Origin: Burkholderia catarinensis
GTDB taxonomy: Bacteria > Pseudomonadota > Gammaproteobacteria > Burkholderiales > Burkholderiaceae
NCBI RefSeq assembly: GCF_001883705.2
Contig: NZ_MDEQ02000010.1
Location: 62,001-126,000 of the forward strand
Direction: 5' to 3'
Length of the DNA stretch: 64,000 nucleotides
This document shows positions 1 to 9,425 of this stretch, piece after piece. A program made the translations under genes and the position numbers. Under the pieces are notes generated by a model that was not told the origin of the DNA, ran no database searches, and saw only the letters and a program-made list of their open reading frames with translations. How positions within the stretch are numbered: the stretch's first letter is position 1; each line of letters opens with the position of its first letter.

Positions 1-1225
1 CGCCCCACTCGCGCCGCAGCACCCGCACCGGCGGCACGCGCGTGAGCGGCACGAGCGGCGGCAGCGCGAAGCCGAGCAGCAACACGAGTGCGGCGCCCAC
101 GCCGATCAGCGCCGGCCATAGCGTGGGCGGCGGCAGCACGACGTCGATCAGGCCGCCGAGCGCGGCCAGCAACGCCCAGTGGCCGCCATAGCCGAGCACC
201 GCGCCCACGGCGCCGGACACGATCCCGAGGCCGGCGAATTCGAGCGCGAACAGCGCGCCGAGCGTGCGGCGGCTCACGCCGAGGCAGCGCATCGTCGCGC
301 AGCCGTCGAGATGGCGCCGCATGTAGCGCTGCGCGGCCATCGCGATCGCGACCGCCGCGAGCAGCGCGGTCAGCAGCGCGACGAGCGTCAGGAAATGGCG
401 CGCGCGATCCAGCGTCTGCCGCACCTGCGGCTGGCCTTCCTGCAACGACTCGAGCCCGACGCCGCGCAGTTTGCCGCCGTCGACGCGCTCGTGCGCAAAG
501 GCTTCGAAGCGCTCGACGGCCTGCTGGTCGCCGGCGACCAGCAGCCGGTACGTCACCCGGCTGCCGTAGCCCGTGAGCCCCGTCGCGGCGAGTTCGTCCG
601 CGCGCATCATCAGCCGTGGCGAAAAATTGACGAACGAAAAACCGCGATCGAGTTCGCGGGAGATCGACGCGGCAACCGTGAACGTGCGCAGCCCGACACG
701 CACCGTATCGCCCGCCTTCAGGTGCAGCGCGTCGAGCAGCGCGGGATCGGCCCACACGGTGCCGGGCGCGGGAATGGCGGCCGCCTTCTGCGCGGCGGCG
801 GCGCCCGCCGGCAGGATCTCGACCGCGCCGCGCAGCGGATACCCGGGCGACACGGCCTTCACGGCCGCGAGGCGCGAAGGCGCCGCGTCGGCCGCCTGCC
901 CGGACGCGGCGGACGCGATCATGCTCGGGAAAATGGCGGTCGTCGCGGTACGCAGGCCGAGCGCGCGGGCCTGCCGGTCGAACGACGGATCGACAGGGTG
1001 ATCCGCGCGCACGACGAAATCGGCGCCGAGCATCTGGCGCGCGTCGCGCTCGAGCCCCTGGCGCAGCCGGTCGGCGAGAAAGCCGACACTCGTCAGCGCC
1101 GCGACCGCGAGCACCAGCGCGAGGACGAGCAGCGTCAACTCGCCCGCGCGCCAGTCGCGCGCGGTCATCCTTGCGGCCTGGCGGATCAGGTCGCGCAGGC
1201 CGAAGCGGCCGGCATGCGCGGGCAT
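1..1225 (-). CDS. YbbP/FtsX-type ABC transporter permease, 3' part outside window
   Basis: About 408 N-terminal codons are visible; the reading frame runs off the left edge. The start ATG gives MPAHAGRFGLRDLIRQ, followed by a hydrophobic helix (about residues 30-50), an extracytoplasmic MacB-like domain, then from about residue 270 a set of FtsX-type membrane helices (HFLTLVALLTALLAAVAIAM and following). The arrangement matches E. coli YbbP, a protein of about 800 residues, so roughly half is missing here. YbbP works with the ATPase YbbA and is thought to move or extract hydrophobic or lipidic substrates at the inner membrane. The partner ATPase is not in the window. The next gene (DUF4126) lies 50 nt upstream on the same strand, so co-transcription is possible. 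Family assignment is confident; the substrate is unknown. Confidence 0.85.
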   Translation of the reverse strand, partial: MPAHAGRFGLRDLIRQAARMTARDWRAGELTLLVLALVLAVAALTSVGFLADRLRQGLERDARQMLGADFVVRADHPVDPSFDRQARALGLRTATTAIFPSMIASAASGQAADAAPSRLAAVKAVSPGYPLRGAVEILPAGAAAAQKAAAIPAPGTVWADPALLDALHLKAGDTVRVGLRTFTVAASISRELDRGFSFVNFSPRLMMRADELAATGLTGYGSRVTYRLLVAGDQQAVERFEAFAHERVDGGKLRGVGLESLQEGQPQVRQTLDRARHFLTLVALLTALLAAVAIAMAAQRYMRRHLDGCATMRCLGVSRRTLGALFALEFAGLGIVSGAVGAVLGYGGHWALLAALGGLIDVVLPPPTLWPALIGVGAALVLLLGFALPPLVPLTRVPPVRVLRREWG

Positions 1226-1275
1226 GTCATGGCCGGGTTGCCCGGCCGGCGGCTGCGCCGCGTGTTGCGGCCCCT

Positions 1276-1893
1276 TCAATCGTGCTTCCCCCCGATCGAG
1301 TTGAGCCGCGACACCATGTGGTTCGCCATCCCGCGAAACCCGCCCGACACGCCGCGCCACAGGCGCGGGAGCGCCCATGCCGAAGCCGCGATGAAGGCGG
1401 CGAGCAGCACGAGGAACGCAAGCGGAACGAAGAACGCGAGCACGAGCCCGCCGACCACGAGGCCATCCTCGGTCGACGACGCGACCCAGTTCGAAATCGG
1501 TTCGGGAGACAGGTTGATCAGCGCGCGCGTGCCGGCCTTTGCCACGTGCGCGGCGCCGGCAAGCGAGCCGCCGGCGAGCCCCGCGACCGCCAGCATGGTC
1601 GGATCGGCATGGCCGAGCGCGCCGGCGGCGAGCACGGCGCCGGCCGGGATGCGGATGAAGGTATGCACGGCATCCCACAGCGAGTCGAACGCGGGGATCT
1701 TGTCGGCAAGGAATTCGGTGACGGCGAGCACGGCGGCGGCGCCGATGACCCACGGCGACATCAGGACGGCAAGCGTGTCGGGCAGATGGAGCCAGCCGAA
1801 CCGCGCCAGCACGCCGGCGATCAGTACCGTCAGGTACAGGCGCAGCCCGCTCGCCCACGCGAGCCCCGCGCCGAGCGAAATGGCTTCGATCAT
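1276..1893 (-). CDS. DUF4126 family membrane protein
   Basis: 205 residues. The chosen ATG has an excellent ribosome site (AAGGAGAG, 6 nt upstream); an upstream in-frame ATG would add 38 hydrophilic residues with no ribosome site. The protein has about five hydrophobic helices, including GAGLAWASGLRLYLTVLIAG at the N-terminus, PWVIGAAAVLAVTEFLADKI in the middle and VLAFFVPLAFLVLLAAFIAA near the C-terminus. The motif EFLADKIPAFDSLWDAVHTF and the SGLRLYLTV segment are typical of the DUF4126 family, whose function is not known. It is an inner-membrane protein. A perfect TATAAT lies about 135 nt upstream. I cannot propose a substrate or partner. Confidence 0.85.
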   Translation of the reverse strand: MIEAISLGAGLAWASGLRLYLTVLIAGVLARFGWLHLPDTLAVLMSPWVIGAAAVLAVTEFLADKIPAFDSLWDAVHTFIRIPAGAVLAAGALGHADPTMLAVAGLAGGSLAGAAHVAKAGTRALINLSPEPISNWVASSTEDGLVVGGLVLAFFVPLAFLVLLAAFIAASAWALPRLWRGVSGGFRGMANHMVSRLNSIGGKHD

Positions 1894-2026
1894 GGCCCTC
1901 TCCTTGCACTTTCCGTGCGCTTTGCCGATTGATCGGATCGGGTCGGACAGATCGGCCGCGCGGCGCGTGGCAACCGGCGCCGCGTGCCGCGAGAGGCACA
2001 ACGGCATTCAGGCCCGAATGCGTTCC

Positions 2027-2032
2027 ATTATA
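2027..2032 (-). promoter_or_regulatory. candidate -10 box of the DUF4126 gene
   Basis: Perfect TATAAT on the minus strand, about 135 nt before the ATG. No convincing -35 hexamer at 16-18 nt spacing, so this is a tentative call. Confidence 0.4.
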
Positions 2033-2098
2033 GACAGGCTATCCGGGCGGCCGGGCAATTCCGCAGTGCGGCCCCCCGCACGCGCCCGGGGGCCGGCG

Positions 2099-2419
2099 TC
2101 AGGCGGCCGACGACAGCTTGAGGCCGATCAGCCCCGCGACGATCAGCGCAGCGCTCGCGACGCGCGCGACGGTGAGCGCCTCGCCCATCATCACGATGCC
2201 GAACACGAACGCGCCGACCGCGCCGATGCCCGTCCACACCGCGTACGCGGTGCCGAGCGGCAACTGGCGCATCGCGACCGCGAGCAGCCCGAAGCTGGCG
2301 AGCGCCGTCACGATCGTAAACACCGACGGACCGAGTCTCGTGAAGCCGTCCGACGATTTCATGCCGGCCGCCCAGGCCACTTCCAGCAAACCGGCGATCA
2401 ACAACAATACCCACGCCAT
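2099..2419 (-). CDS. gdx: Guanidinium exporter of the SMR family (Gdx/SugE)
   Basis: 106 residues, four predicted helices, the usual SMR length. The sequence is very close to E. coli SugE/Gdx: [12 protein letters not shown] with the membrane-embedded Glu near position 13, then [27 protein letters not shown] and GLIGLKLS at the C-terminus. Proteins of this subtype form dual-topology dimers in the inner membrane and exchange guanidinium for protons; they are not broad multidrug pumps. The start ATG was chosen because it begins the conserved first helix and has a GGAG site 8-9 nt upstream; the longer frame contains the leader. The leader holds two ACGR-loop hairpins, the signature of a guanidine-II riboswitch, which independently supports guanidinium as the substrate. 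Confidence 0.93.
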   Translation of the reverse strand: MAWVLLLIAGLLEVAWAAGMKSSDGFTRLGPSVFTIVTALASFGLLAVAMRQLPLGTAYAVWTGIGAVGAFVFGIVMMGEALTVARVASAALIVAGLIGLKLSSAA

Positions 2420-2441
2420 CTCGACGTACTCCGTATCGGAT

Positions 2442-2485
2442 GGGGCCGTCCCCGTTGAAGCGAATGACCCGGGGTCGTCCCCGGG
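2442..2485 (-). promoter_or_regulatory. Guanidine-II (mini-ykkC) riboswitch upstream of gdx
   Basis: Read on the minus strand there are two consecutive hairpins. The first is CCCGGGG-ACGA-CCCCGGG (2468-2485), the second GGGG-ACGG-CCCC (2442-2453), separated by about 14 nt. Two short stems each capped by an ACGR tetraloop are the defining feature of the mini-ykkC/guanidine-II class, in which the two loops dock and bind two guanidinium ions. The second hairpin ends about 22 nt before the gdx ATG, close to the ribosome site (GGAG), so control of translation initiation is the natural mechanism. The gene downstream is a guanidinium exporter, the expected target. Seen directly: the hairpins and loops. 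Inferred: ligand and mechanism. Confidence 0.9.
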
Positions 2486-2493
2486 CGGCGCCG

Positions 2494-2499
2494 AGTATA
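2494..2499 (-). promoter_or_regulatory. candidate -10 box of the gdx transcript
   Basis: TATACT on the minus strand, 9 nt upstream of the first riboswitch hairpin, so transcription would begin right at the aptamer. No clear -35 element. Confidence 0.5.
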
Positions 2500-2565
2500 A
2501 CAAGATGCTTACGGACGCGCGGCGCACGGCCGGGGCCGATCCGGGGCTCGATCGGCCGGGCCCGA

Positions 2566-2847
2566 TCAGTTCGACACGCGCTTCGGCGCGACGCCGCCGA
2601 CGCAGCGGTCGTCGCGGTACAGCGCCCATTCCTCGCACGTGCGGCCGTCCTTGAACACGCACATCCCGACCTGCCCGCTCGACAGGTTGCGGATCATATG
2701 GCGGCCGCCGAGCTTCTCGCAGTTGACCGACGCGGGATTGGCCAGCGCCACCTGGGCGGGCGGTTGTTGCCCCGGCGGCAGCGGTTGGGCGAACGCGCCG
2801 GGCGCAGCAAGCGCCAGCGCACAGATAACGACCGGACGGACAGACAT
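2566..2847 (-). CDS. Small secreted DUF333-type protein
   Basis: 93 residues. The start ATG follows a CGAGGAG ribosome site and opens a signal peptide ([20 protein letters not shown], cleavage near AFA-QP). The mature part has the pattern [12 protein letters not shown], then [19 protein letters not shown], typical of the DUF333/hemolysin-like small domain, in which an Asn-Pro-Ala..Cys segment is followed by CxFxDGxxCExWxxxxGxC-like residues. Four cysteines in the mature part could form disulphides in the periplasm. Function unknown. It is not obviously linked to its neighbours. Confidence 0.75.
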   Translation of the reverse strand: MSVRPVVICALALAAPGAFAQPLPPGQQPPAQVALANPASVNCEKLGGRHMIRNLSSGQVGMCVFKDGRTCEEWALYRDDRCVGGVAPKRVSN

Positions 2848-3000
2848 TGCACGCTCCTCGTTTTCGTTCGCGGAACGGTCAGGATAACGGGGAATGTTCG
2901 GCCGGTGTGCAACGCCGGCACCGGCCGCGAGACTGTCGCGCCGGCGCAACCCTGCGGGCGCGGCGCCGTGCCCACACGTGCCGTCGCCGGGCGCTGCCCG

Positions 3001-3699
3001 TCACGCGGCGCCGACGAGCCGGTAGCCGACACCCGTCTCGGTGACGATGTACTCGGGCTGCGCCGGGTCGAACTCGAGCTTCTGGCGCAGGTGCGCCATG
3101 TAGATGCGCAGGTAGTGATGGCTCTCGACGTGCGACGGCCCCCACACGTCGCGCAGCAGCTGACGGTGCGTGAGCACGCGCCCCGCGTGCCGCACGAGCG
3201 TCGCGAGCAGCCGGTATTCGAGCGGCGTCAGGTGCACGATCTCGTTGTCGCGCCACACCTGGCGCAGTGCGAGATCGACGGTCACGGTGCCGAAGCTCAC
3301 CTTCGGCGACTCGTTCGCGCCGCCCTGGTTGCGGCGGCGCAGCTGTGCGCGGATCCGCGCGCGCAGCTCGGACACGCCGAACGGCTTGGTCAGGTAATCG
3401 TCGGCGCCCGCGTCGAGCGCCGCGACCTTCTCTTCCTCCTGCGTGCGTGCGGACAGCACGATCACCGGCACCTCGGACCAGCCGCGCAGCTCGCGGATCA
3501 CGTCGAGGCCGTCGGTGTCGGGCAGGCCGAGGTCGACGATCACGAGATCGGGCTTGCGCGTCGCCGCGTCGATCAGCCCCTGCTTGCCTGTCTCGGCCTC
3601 GTACACCGCGATGTCCTCCTCTTCGAGCGCGGCGCGCACGAAACGGCGAATCTGCTTTTCGTCCTCGATCAGGACGACGGTCAGGCTGGGTTCACTCAT
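3001..3699 (-). CDS. kdpE: KdpE, response regulator of potassium uptake
   Basis: 232 residues, OmpR/PhoB type. The receiver domain (about 1-120) has the acidic pocket (IEDE near 11-14), the phospho-acceptor Asp near 56 in VIVDLGLPDTDG, the conserved Ser/Thr (VLSART) and the Lys of DDYLTKPFG. The C-terminal winged helix (about 135-230) ends with HHYLRIYMAHLRQKLE and the recognition wing TGVGYRLV. KdpE is phosphorylated by KdpD at low external potassium or high osmolarity and activates kdpFABC. Its ATG overlaps the end of kdpD by 8 nt, so the two are translationally coupled. Last gene of the kdp locus. Confidence 0.97.
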   Translation of the reverse strand: MSEPSLTVVLIEDEKQIRRFVRAALEEEDIAVYEAETGKQGLIDAATRKPDLVIVDLGLPDTDGLDVIRELRGWSEVPVIVLSARTQEEEKVAALDAGADDYLTKPFGVSELRARIRAQLRRRNQGGANESPKVSFGTVTVDLALRQVWRDNEIVHLTPLEYRLLATLVRHAGRVLTHRQLLRDVWGPSHVESHHYLRIYMAHLRQKLEFDPAQPEYIVTETGVGYRLVGAA

Positions 3700-6535
3700 G
3701 GTCTGGCAATGACTCGGATGGGGACGATGCGCCCGGCACGTCGGATTCGTCGTCGGGCACGGCGGGCGGGGCCGGCGGCGTCTCGACCGGCAGCGTGAAC
3801 CAGAAGCGCGCGCCCGTCACGCGGCCGTCGGGCGCGGTGCGGTTGAGCGCACCGATTTTACCGCCGTGCGCCTCGACGATCGCGCGGCAGATCGCGAGGC
3901 CGAGCCCGATGCCCGGCGTCGCCGATTCCTTCTCGCCGCGCGTGAACTTGTCGAAGATCCGCGTTTCCATGCCGGCCGGCAGGCCCGGGCCGAAATCGTC
4001 GACGTGCACGCGTACGAACGGCAGCCCGTCGTCGGTCACGCGCTCCGCGCCGATGTCGAGCGACGTGTCGGGCGGCGTGTACTTCGCCGCGTTCTCGAAC
4101 AGGTTGGCAAACAGGCGCTCCATCAGCACCGCGTCCATCTGCAGCAGCGGCAGGTCGGCCGGCAGCGCGACACGTGCGTGATGGCGCGCGAGCACGCGCT
4201 TGCACGCGGCGAGCGCGGCGCCGACGGTCTCCTCGAGCAGCGACCACTGGCGCTTGAGCTGCAGGCTGCCGGCCTGCAGCCGCGCCATGTCGAGCAGGTT
4301 CGTGACGATGCCCGTCATCCGCAGCGCCTCGTCGTGGATCGCGTCGACGAGCTCGCCCTCGCGCTGCGCGACGCGTTCGGCCGCCGCGGCGTCGCCGCCC
4401 TGCGCGGCCGCGCGCCCGCTCGCGAGCATCGACGAGAAGCCGACGATCGTCGTGAGCGGCGTGCGCAGGTCGTGCGAGATCGCCGACAGCAGCGAGTTGC
4501 GCAGCCGCTCGGACTCCATGTTGACGAGCGCGTCGCGCGCGATCTCGACGTAGTGCACGCGCTCGAGCGCGAGCGCGATCTGCGCGGCGAACGCGTCGAG
4601 CATCCGCTGCTGCTCGGGCACCTCGAGTTCGTGCGGCTCGCGCGACGCGACCGCGAGCACGCCGCGCGTGCGCATCGGCGCCTTCAGCGGCAGGTACAGC
4701 GCAGCCGTCGCAGGCAACGTATCGGTGCCGCGACCGGCCGGCTTCTGCTGGTCGTACACCCACTGGCCGACGTCGCTGTCGAGATCGGCGCCCGTCAGCG
4801 TGACGGCCGCATCGGGCTCCTCGATCTTCTGCCGCACCTTGTCGGCGCTGTCGGGCAGCAGGAACGCGACGCGCGCGCGGAACACCTCGCCCACGTGACG
4901 GCTGCCGATCTCGACGATCTGCTCGGTCGTCAGCGCCGCGCCGAGCTCGCGCGCCATCGCGTAGATCGCGCCGGTGCGGCGCTCGCGGCGCTGCGCGATG
5001 CTCGCCTGGCGCGTCAGCGTCGACGTCAGGTGGCTGATCACGAGGGACGTCAGCAGCATCCCGAAGAAGGTCAGCAGGTATTGCGTGTCGCTGACCGAGA
5101 ACGACATGCGTGGCGGCACGAAGAAGAAATCGAATGCGGCCACCGACAGGAACGACTGCAGCACGCCCGGGCCGCGCCCGAGCCGCACGGCCGAGAACAC
5201 CACGCCGAGCAGGTACAGCATCACGAGGTTCGTGAGGTCGAGCCGCTCGGACACGAGGCTTGCGACGATCGTGATCGCCGCGCAGATCGCGGCCGCGTAC
5301 GCGTAGTGCCGCGGCGGCGAACGGTGCGTGCCGAACCGCGCGAACGCATCGCGCCAGTCGCGGGCGCGCGGGTCGAGCGGCGCGGCGCGCGCCTCGTCGC
5401 TCGCGGATGCGCGGATCAGCATCAGGTCGACGTCGCCCGCGCGTTCGGCGAGCTTTTCGCCGAACGGCCGCGCGAAGCGGCGCACGAGCCCGGCCTTTTG
5501 CGAGCCGCCGGCGACGACCTTCGACACGTTGCGCACCGTCGCATAGCCGATCAGCGCGGCAACCGCATCGGCGCCGGCGAGCGTGGCCGTCTCCGCGCCG
5601 AGCTCGGCCGCGAGCTTCAGCGCGTCGAGCGTGCGCTGCCGCTGCGCGTCGGGCAGCCGCTGCAGGCGCGGCGTCTCCACATACACGGCGATCCAGTCGG
5701 CCTTCAGGCTCGCGGCGAGCCGCGCGGCCGCGCGCACGAGCGTCGGCGCTTCGGCGCCGGGCCCGACGCACACGAGCAGCCGCTCGCGCGCCTGCCAGAT
5801 GCGCTGGATCGAACGATCGGCGCGGTATTCGCGCATCTGCGCGTCGACGCGATCGGCCGTGCGCCGCAGCGCCAGTTCGCGCAGCGCGATCAGGTTGCCC
5901 TTGCGGAAGAAGTTACGCACCGCGCGCTCGGCCTGTTGCGCGAGATAGACCTTGCCGTCGCGCATCCGCTCGAGCAGCTCCTCGGCCGGCAGGTCGACGA
6001 GCGTCACTTCGTCGGCCGCGTCGAACACGCGGTCGGGCACGGTCTCCCACACGCGGATGCCGGTGATCGCGCCGACCACGTCGTTCAGGCTTTCGAGGTG
6101 CTGGACGTTGACGGTCGTATATACGTCGATGCCCGCGTCGAGCAGTTCGTAGACGTCCTGCCAGCGCTTCAGGTGGCGCGCGCCCTGCACGTTCGAGTGC
6201 GCGAGTTCGTCGACGAGGATCAGTTGCGGCTGGCGGGCGAGCGCGCCGTCGAGATCGAATTCGGCGAGCGTGCGGCCGCGATAGTCGATGCGCGCGAGCG
6301 GCAGCACGTCGAGGCCGTCGAGCAGCGCGGCGGTTTCGCCGCGGCCGTGGGTCTCGACGATGCCGACGACGACGTCGACGCCTTCCTGCCGGCGCTGGCG
6401 CGCGGCCTGCAGCATCGCATAGGTCTTGCCGACGCCGGCCGATGCGCCGAAGAAGATCTTGAGCTGGCCGCGCCGCTGCTTTTCTTCGTCTCGCTGCAGC
6501 TTGTCGAGGAGTTGGTCTGGATCGGGACGGTTCAT
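3692..6535 (-). CDS. kdpD: KdpD, sensor histidine kinase of potassium uptake
   Basis: 947 residues. Order of parts: N-terminal KdpD domain with a Walker A motif (FFGASAGVGKT, about 28-38) and Walker B (LILVDELAHSN); a universal-stress-like domain (about 250-370); four closely spaced membrane helices of the DUF4118 type (about 420-520); a GAF-like linker; the dimerisation helix with ISHDLRTPL, phospho-acceptor His near 688; and the ATPase core with NLFENAAKYTP, DFGPGLP and GIGLGLAI. It phosphorylates or dephosphorylates KdpE according to potassium and turgor; c-di-AMP, K+ and ATP sensing have been described for members of the family. The start was placed at MNRPDPDQ, where homology begins; there is no strong ribosome site. 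A hairpin with a U-tract lies between kdpC and kdpD. Confidence 0.96.
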   Translation of the reverse strand: MNRPDPDQLLDKLQRDEEKQRRGQLKIFFGASAGVGKTYAMLQAARQRRQEGVDVVVGIVETHGRGETAALLDGLDVLPLARIDYRGRTLAEFDLDGALARQPQLILVDELAHSNVQGARHLKRWQDVYELLDAGIDVYTTVNVQHLESLNDVVGAITGIRVWETVPDRVFDAADEVTLVDLPAEELLERMRDGKVYLAQQAERAVRNFFRKGNLIALRELALRRTADRVDAQMREYRADRSIQRIWQARERLLVCVGPGAEAPTLVRAAARLAASLKADWIAVYVETPRLQRLPDAQRQRTLDALKLAAELGAETATLAGADAVAALIGYATVRNVSKVVAGGSQKAGLVRRFARPFGEKLAERAGDVDLMLIRASASDEARAAPLDPRARDWRDAFARFGTHRSPPRHYAYAAAICAAITIVASLVSERLDLTNLVMLYLLGVVFSAVRLGRGPGVLQSFLSVAAFDFFFVPPRMSFSVSDTQYLLTFFGMLLTSLVISHLTSTLTRQASIAQRRERRTGAIYAMARELGAALTTEQIVEIGSRHVGEVFRARVAFLLPDSADKVRQKIEEPDAAVTLTGADLDSDVGQWVYDQQKPAGRGTDTLPATAALYLPLKAPMRTRGVLAVASREPHELEVPEQQRMLDAFAAQIALALERVHYVEIARDALVNMESERLRNSLLSAISHDLRTPLTTIVGFSSMLASGRAAAQGGDAAAAERVAQREGELVDAIHDEALRMTGIVTNLLDMARLQAGSLQLKRQWSLLEETVGAALAACKRVLARHHARVALPADLPLLQMDAVLMERLFANLFENAAKYTPPDTSLDIGAERVTDDGLPFVRVHVDDFGPGLPAGMETRIFDKFTRGEKESATPGIGLGLAICRAIVEAHGGKIGALNRTAPDGRVTGARFWFTLPVETPPAPPAVPDDESDVPGASSPSESLPDHE

Positions 6536-6597
6536 GCGTCGGGAAGGCGGAGCGCCCGGATGCGCGCGAGTACCAGCATTGTTGTTCCAAATCGCCG

Positions 6598-6626
6598 CAA
6601 AAGGCAAAGACGGCGCATGCGCCGTC
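6598..6626 (-). terminator. Hairpin with U-tract between kdpC and kdpD
   Basis: Perfect 18-base palindrome GACGGCGCATGCGCCGTC (6609-6626) followed on the minus strand by TTTGCCTTTT. It sits in the 153-nt gap after kdpC, where a leaky terminator would lower kdpDE relative to kdpFABC. Confidence 0.5.
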
Positions 6627-6688
6627 GGGAAAAAACGCGCCCGGCACGGATCGGGCCGCGCCGGACGCCGGTTGCCGCGCGCGATGGA

Positions 6689-7270
6689 TTAATGCGCGGC
6701 CTGCGCCGCGTCGAGCGCGAGGTTCAGCTTCAGCACGTTCACGCGCGGCTCGCCGAGCACGCCGAACTGGCGGCCCTTCGTGTTCGCGGCGACGAGTTGC
6801 GCGACCGCGTCGGGCGCCAGGTTGCGCACCTTCGCGACGCGCTCGACCTGGTACGCGGCGGCGGCCGGCGTGATCTCCGGATCGAGGCCGCTCGCCGACG
6901 CCGTCACGAGATCGACCGGCACGGGCTTCGACATGTCGGTGCCCGCGTCGCGCAGCGCGGCGATGCGCCCCTTCACCTGGTCGGCGAGCGACGGGTTCAG
7001 CGGGCCGAGGTTCGAGCCGCCGGAGCCGGTCGCGTTGTACGGCATCGGCGCCGTGGCCGACAGCCGGCCCCAGAAGTACTTCGGCGCATCGAACTGCTGG
7101 CCGATCAGCGCGGAGCCGACCGCCTTGCCGCCCTGCTCGATCAGGCTGCCGTTCGCCTGCGACGGGAACACGGCCTGGCCGAACACGGTCATCACGGCCG
7201 GGTAAGCGAGCCCCGTCACCACGGTAAGCACGACAAAGAGCACGACGAGCGGACGAATCAACGTTTTCAT
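6689..7270 (-). CDS. kdpC: KdpC, accessory subunit of the K+-transporting ATPase
   Basis: 193 residues. One N-terminal membrane helix ([21 protein letters not shown]) anchors a periplasmic domain. Family signatures are visible: the Gly-Ser after the helix (QANGSLI), [40 protein letters not shown], and the C-terminal [10 protein letters not shown]. KdpC associates with KdpA/KdpB and is needed for assembly and high-affinity function of the pump. It follows kdpB by 25 nt and is clearly in the same operon. The ATG overlaps nothing, and its length equals that of other KdpC proteins. Confidence 0.97.
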   Translation of the reverse strand: MKTLIRPLVVLFVVLTVVTGLAYPAVMTVFGQAVFPSQANGSLIEQGGKAVGSALIGQQFDAPKYFWGRLSATAPMPYNATGSGGSNLGPLNPSLADQVKGRIAALRDAGTDMSKPVPVDLVTASASGLDPEITPAAAAYQVERVAKVRNLAPDAVAQLVAANTKGRQFGVLGEPRVNVLKLNLALDAAQAAH

Positions 7271-7295
7271 GATGTTTCCTTCAAAGGCGGCCGGC

Positions 7296-9380
7296 TCAGG
7301 CCCAGCCGAGTGCCGCGAGCGTCATGTCGATCAGCTTGATGAACGGGAACGGCAGCAGCACGCCGCCGAGGCCGTAGACCAGCAGGTTGCGGCGCAACAG
7401 CGATGCGGCGCCGAGCGGCCGGTACGTGACGCCCTTCAGCGCAAGCGGGATCAGCGCGACGATGATCAGCGCATTGAAGATCACCGCCGACAGGATCGCG
7501 GAGGCCGGCGACGTCAGATGCATGATGTCGAGCACGCGCAACTGCGGGTAGGTCGTCACGAACGCGGCCGGGATGATCGCGAAGTACTTCGCGATGTCGT
7601 TCGCGATCGAGAACGTCGTCAGCGAGCCGCGCGTCATCAGCATCTGCTTGCCGATCTCGACGATCTCGATCAGCTTCGTCGGGTTCGAGTCGAGGTCGAC
7701 CATGTTGCCGGCTTCCTTCGCGGCCTGCGTACCCGTGTTCATCGCCACCGCCACGTCGGCCTGCGCGAGCGCCGGCGCGTCGTTCGTGCCGTCGCCCGTC
7801 ATCGCGACGAGCCGCCCCGCCGCCTGGTGCTCGCGGATCGTCGCGAGCTTGGTTTCCGGCGTCGCTTCCGCGAGGAAATCGTCGACCCCCGCTTCCGCCG
7901 CGATCGCCGCGGCCGTCAGCCGGTTGTCGCCCGTCACCATCACGGTCTTGATGCCCATCTTGCGCAGTTCCGCGAAGCGCTCCTTGATGCCGCCCTTCAC
8001 GATGTCCTTCAGCTCGATCACGCCGAGCACGCGCGCCGCACCTTCACGCAGGTCGGCCACGACGAGCGGCGTGCTGCCGCGGCGTGCAACCTCGTCGACC
8101 GCGCGACGCACTTCCTCCGGGAAGCGGCTGCCGTGCGTCTCGACATAGCGACGGATCGCGTCGGCCGCGCCCTTGCGGATCTCGCGGCCGGGGAGATCGA
8201 CGCCGCTCATCCGCGTCTGCGCGGAAAAGCCGAGGAACGTCGCGTGCAGCTGTGCCATGTCGCGCTGGCGAATGTTGAAGCGCTCCTTCGCGAGCACGAC
8301 GATGCTGCGCCCTTCCGGCGTTTCGTCGGCGAGCGACGACAGTTGCGCGGCATCGGCCAGCGCTTCCTCGGTCACGCCCGGCGCGGGCACGAACGTCGAC
8401 GCCTGGCGGTTGCCGAGCGTGATCGTGCCGGTCTTGTCGAGCAGCAGCACGTCGACGTCGCCGGCCGCTTCCACCGCGCGGCCCGACGTCGCGATCACGT
8501 TCGCCTGCATCATCCGGCTCATCCCCGCCACGCCGATCGCGGACAGCAGGCCGCCGATCGTCGTCGGGATCAGGCACACGAGCAGCGCGACAAGCGCGGT
8601 GATCGTCACCACGTGGCCGGCCTTCATCGCTTCCACCGAGAACATCGAGAACGGCAGCAGCGTCGCGGTCGCGAGCAGCATCACGATGGTCAGCGCGACC
8701 AGCAGGATCGTCAGCGCGATCTCGTTCGGCGTCTTCTTGCGCTTCGCGCCTTCGACCATCGCGATCATCCGGTCGAGGAACGCTTCGCCCGGGTTCGCGG
8801 TGACCCTGACGACGATCCAGTCGGACAGCACGCGCGTGCCGCCCGTCACCGACGAGAAGTCGCCGCCCGATTCACGGATCACCGGTGCGGATTCGCCAGT
8901 GATTGCCGATTCATCGACCGACGCGACGCCGTCAACGACTTCGCCGTCGGCCGGGATCACGTCGCCGGTCTCGACCAGCACGACGTCACCCTTGCGCAGC
9001 TCGGTCGCGGTCGTGATGCGGATCGGCGACTTCGGATGCGGCTCGTTGAGCTTCTTCGCCATCACGTCTTTCTTCGCGCTGCGCAGCGACGCGGCCTGCG
9101 CCTTCGAACGCCCTTCGGCGAGCGCTTCGGCGAAGTTCGCGAACAGCACCGTGAACCACAGCCACAGCGCGATCGCGAGGATGAAGCCCGCGGGCGCCTC
9201 GGCCTGGCCGGCGAGCGCCGCGATCCACAGGATCGTGGTCAGGATGCTGCCGACGTACACGCAGAACATCACCGGGTTGCGGAACTGCGTGCGCGGCGTG
9301 AGTTTCTTGAACGAGTCCACGATCGCCGGGCGCAGCAGCGCCGGATCGAACATGGACCGTGTTGCGGAATGTTGAGTCAT
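7296..9380 (-). CDS. kdpB: KdpB, P-type ATPase subunit of the K+ pump
   Basis: 694 residues, full length. The P-type ATPase landmarks are present: actuator motif [11 protein letters not shown], the phosphorylation motif DKTGTIT with Asp near 315, nucleotide-binding KGAADAI, and hinge residues [18 protein letters not shown] and [22 protein letters not shown]. The protein hydrolyses ATP to drive potassium handed from KdpA through the inner membrane. Its ATG is preceded by a purine-rich GAAGAGAT leader on the minus strand. The gap to kdpA contains a hairpin whose loop carries the kdpA stop codon. Confidence 0.98.
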   Translation of the reverse strand: MTQHSATRSMFDPALLRPAIVDSFKKLTPRTQFRNPVMFCVYVGSILTTILWIAALAGQAEAPAGFILAIALWLWFTVLFANFAEALAEGRSKAQAASLRSAKKDVMAKKLNEPHPKSPIRITTATELRKGDVVLVETGDVIPADGEVVDGVASVDESAITGESAPVIRESGGDFSSVTGGTRVLSDWIVVRVTANPGEAFLDRMIAMVEGAKRKKTPNEIALTILLVALTIVMLLATATLLPFSMFSVEAMKAGHVVTITALVALLVCLIPTTIGGLLSAIGVAGMSRMMQANVIATSGRAVEAAGDVDVLLLDKTGTITLGNRQASTFVPAPGVTEEALADAAQLSSLADETPEGRSIVVLAKERFNIRQRDMAQLHATFLGFSAQTRMSGVDLPGREIRKGAADAIRRYVETHGSRFPEEVRRAVDEVARRGSTPLVVADLREGAARVLGVIELKDIVKGGIKERFAELRKMGIKTVMVTGDNRLTAAAIAAEAGVDDFLAEATPETKLATIREHQAAGRLVAMTGDGTNDAPALAQADVAVAMNTGTQAAKEAGNMVDLDSNPTKLIEIVEIGKQMLMTRGSLTTFSIANDIAKYFAIIPAAFVTTYPQLRVLDIMHLTSPASAILSAVIFNALIIVALIPLALKGVTYRPLGAASLLRRNLLVYGLGGVLLPFPFIKLIDMTLAALGWA

Positions 9381-9425
9381 TGCGATCTCTTCAATCTCTT
9401 CAGTCTTTTCAATGTGTCGCCATGC

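Noticed and set aside
3866..7339. Open frame of 1157 codons on the plus strand opposite kdpD/kdpC
   Set aside because: Shadow of kdpD; third-position GC bias keeps the opposite frame open. No domain or ribosome site.
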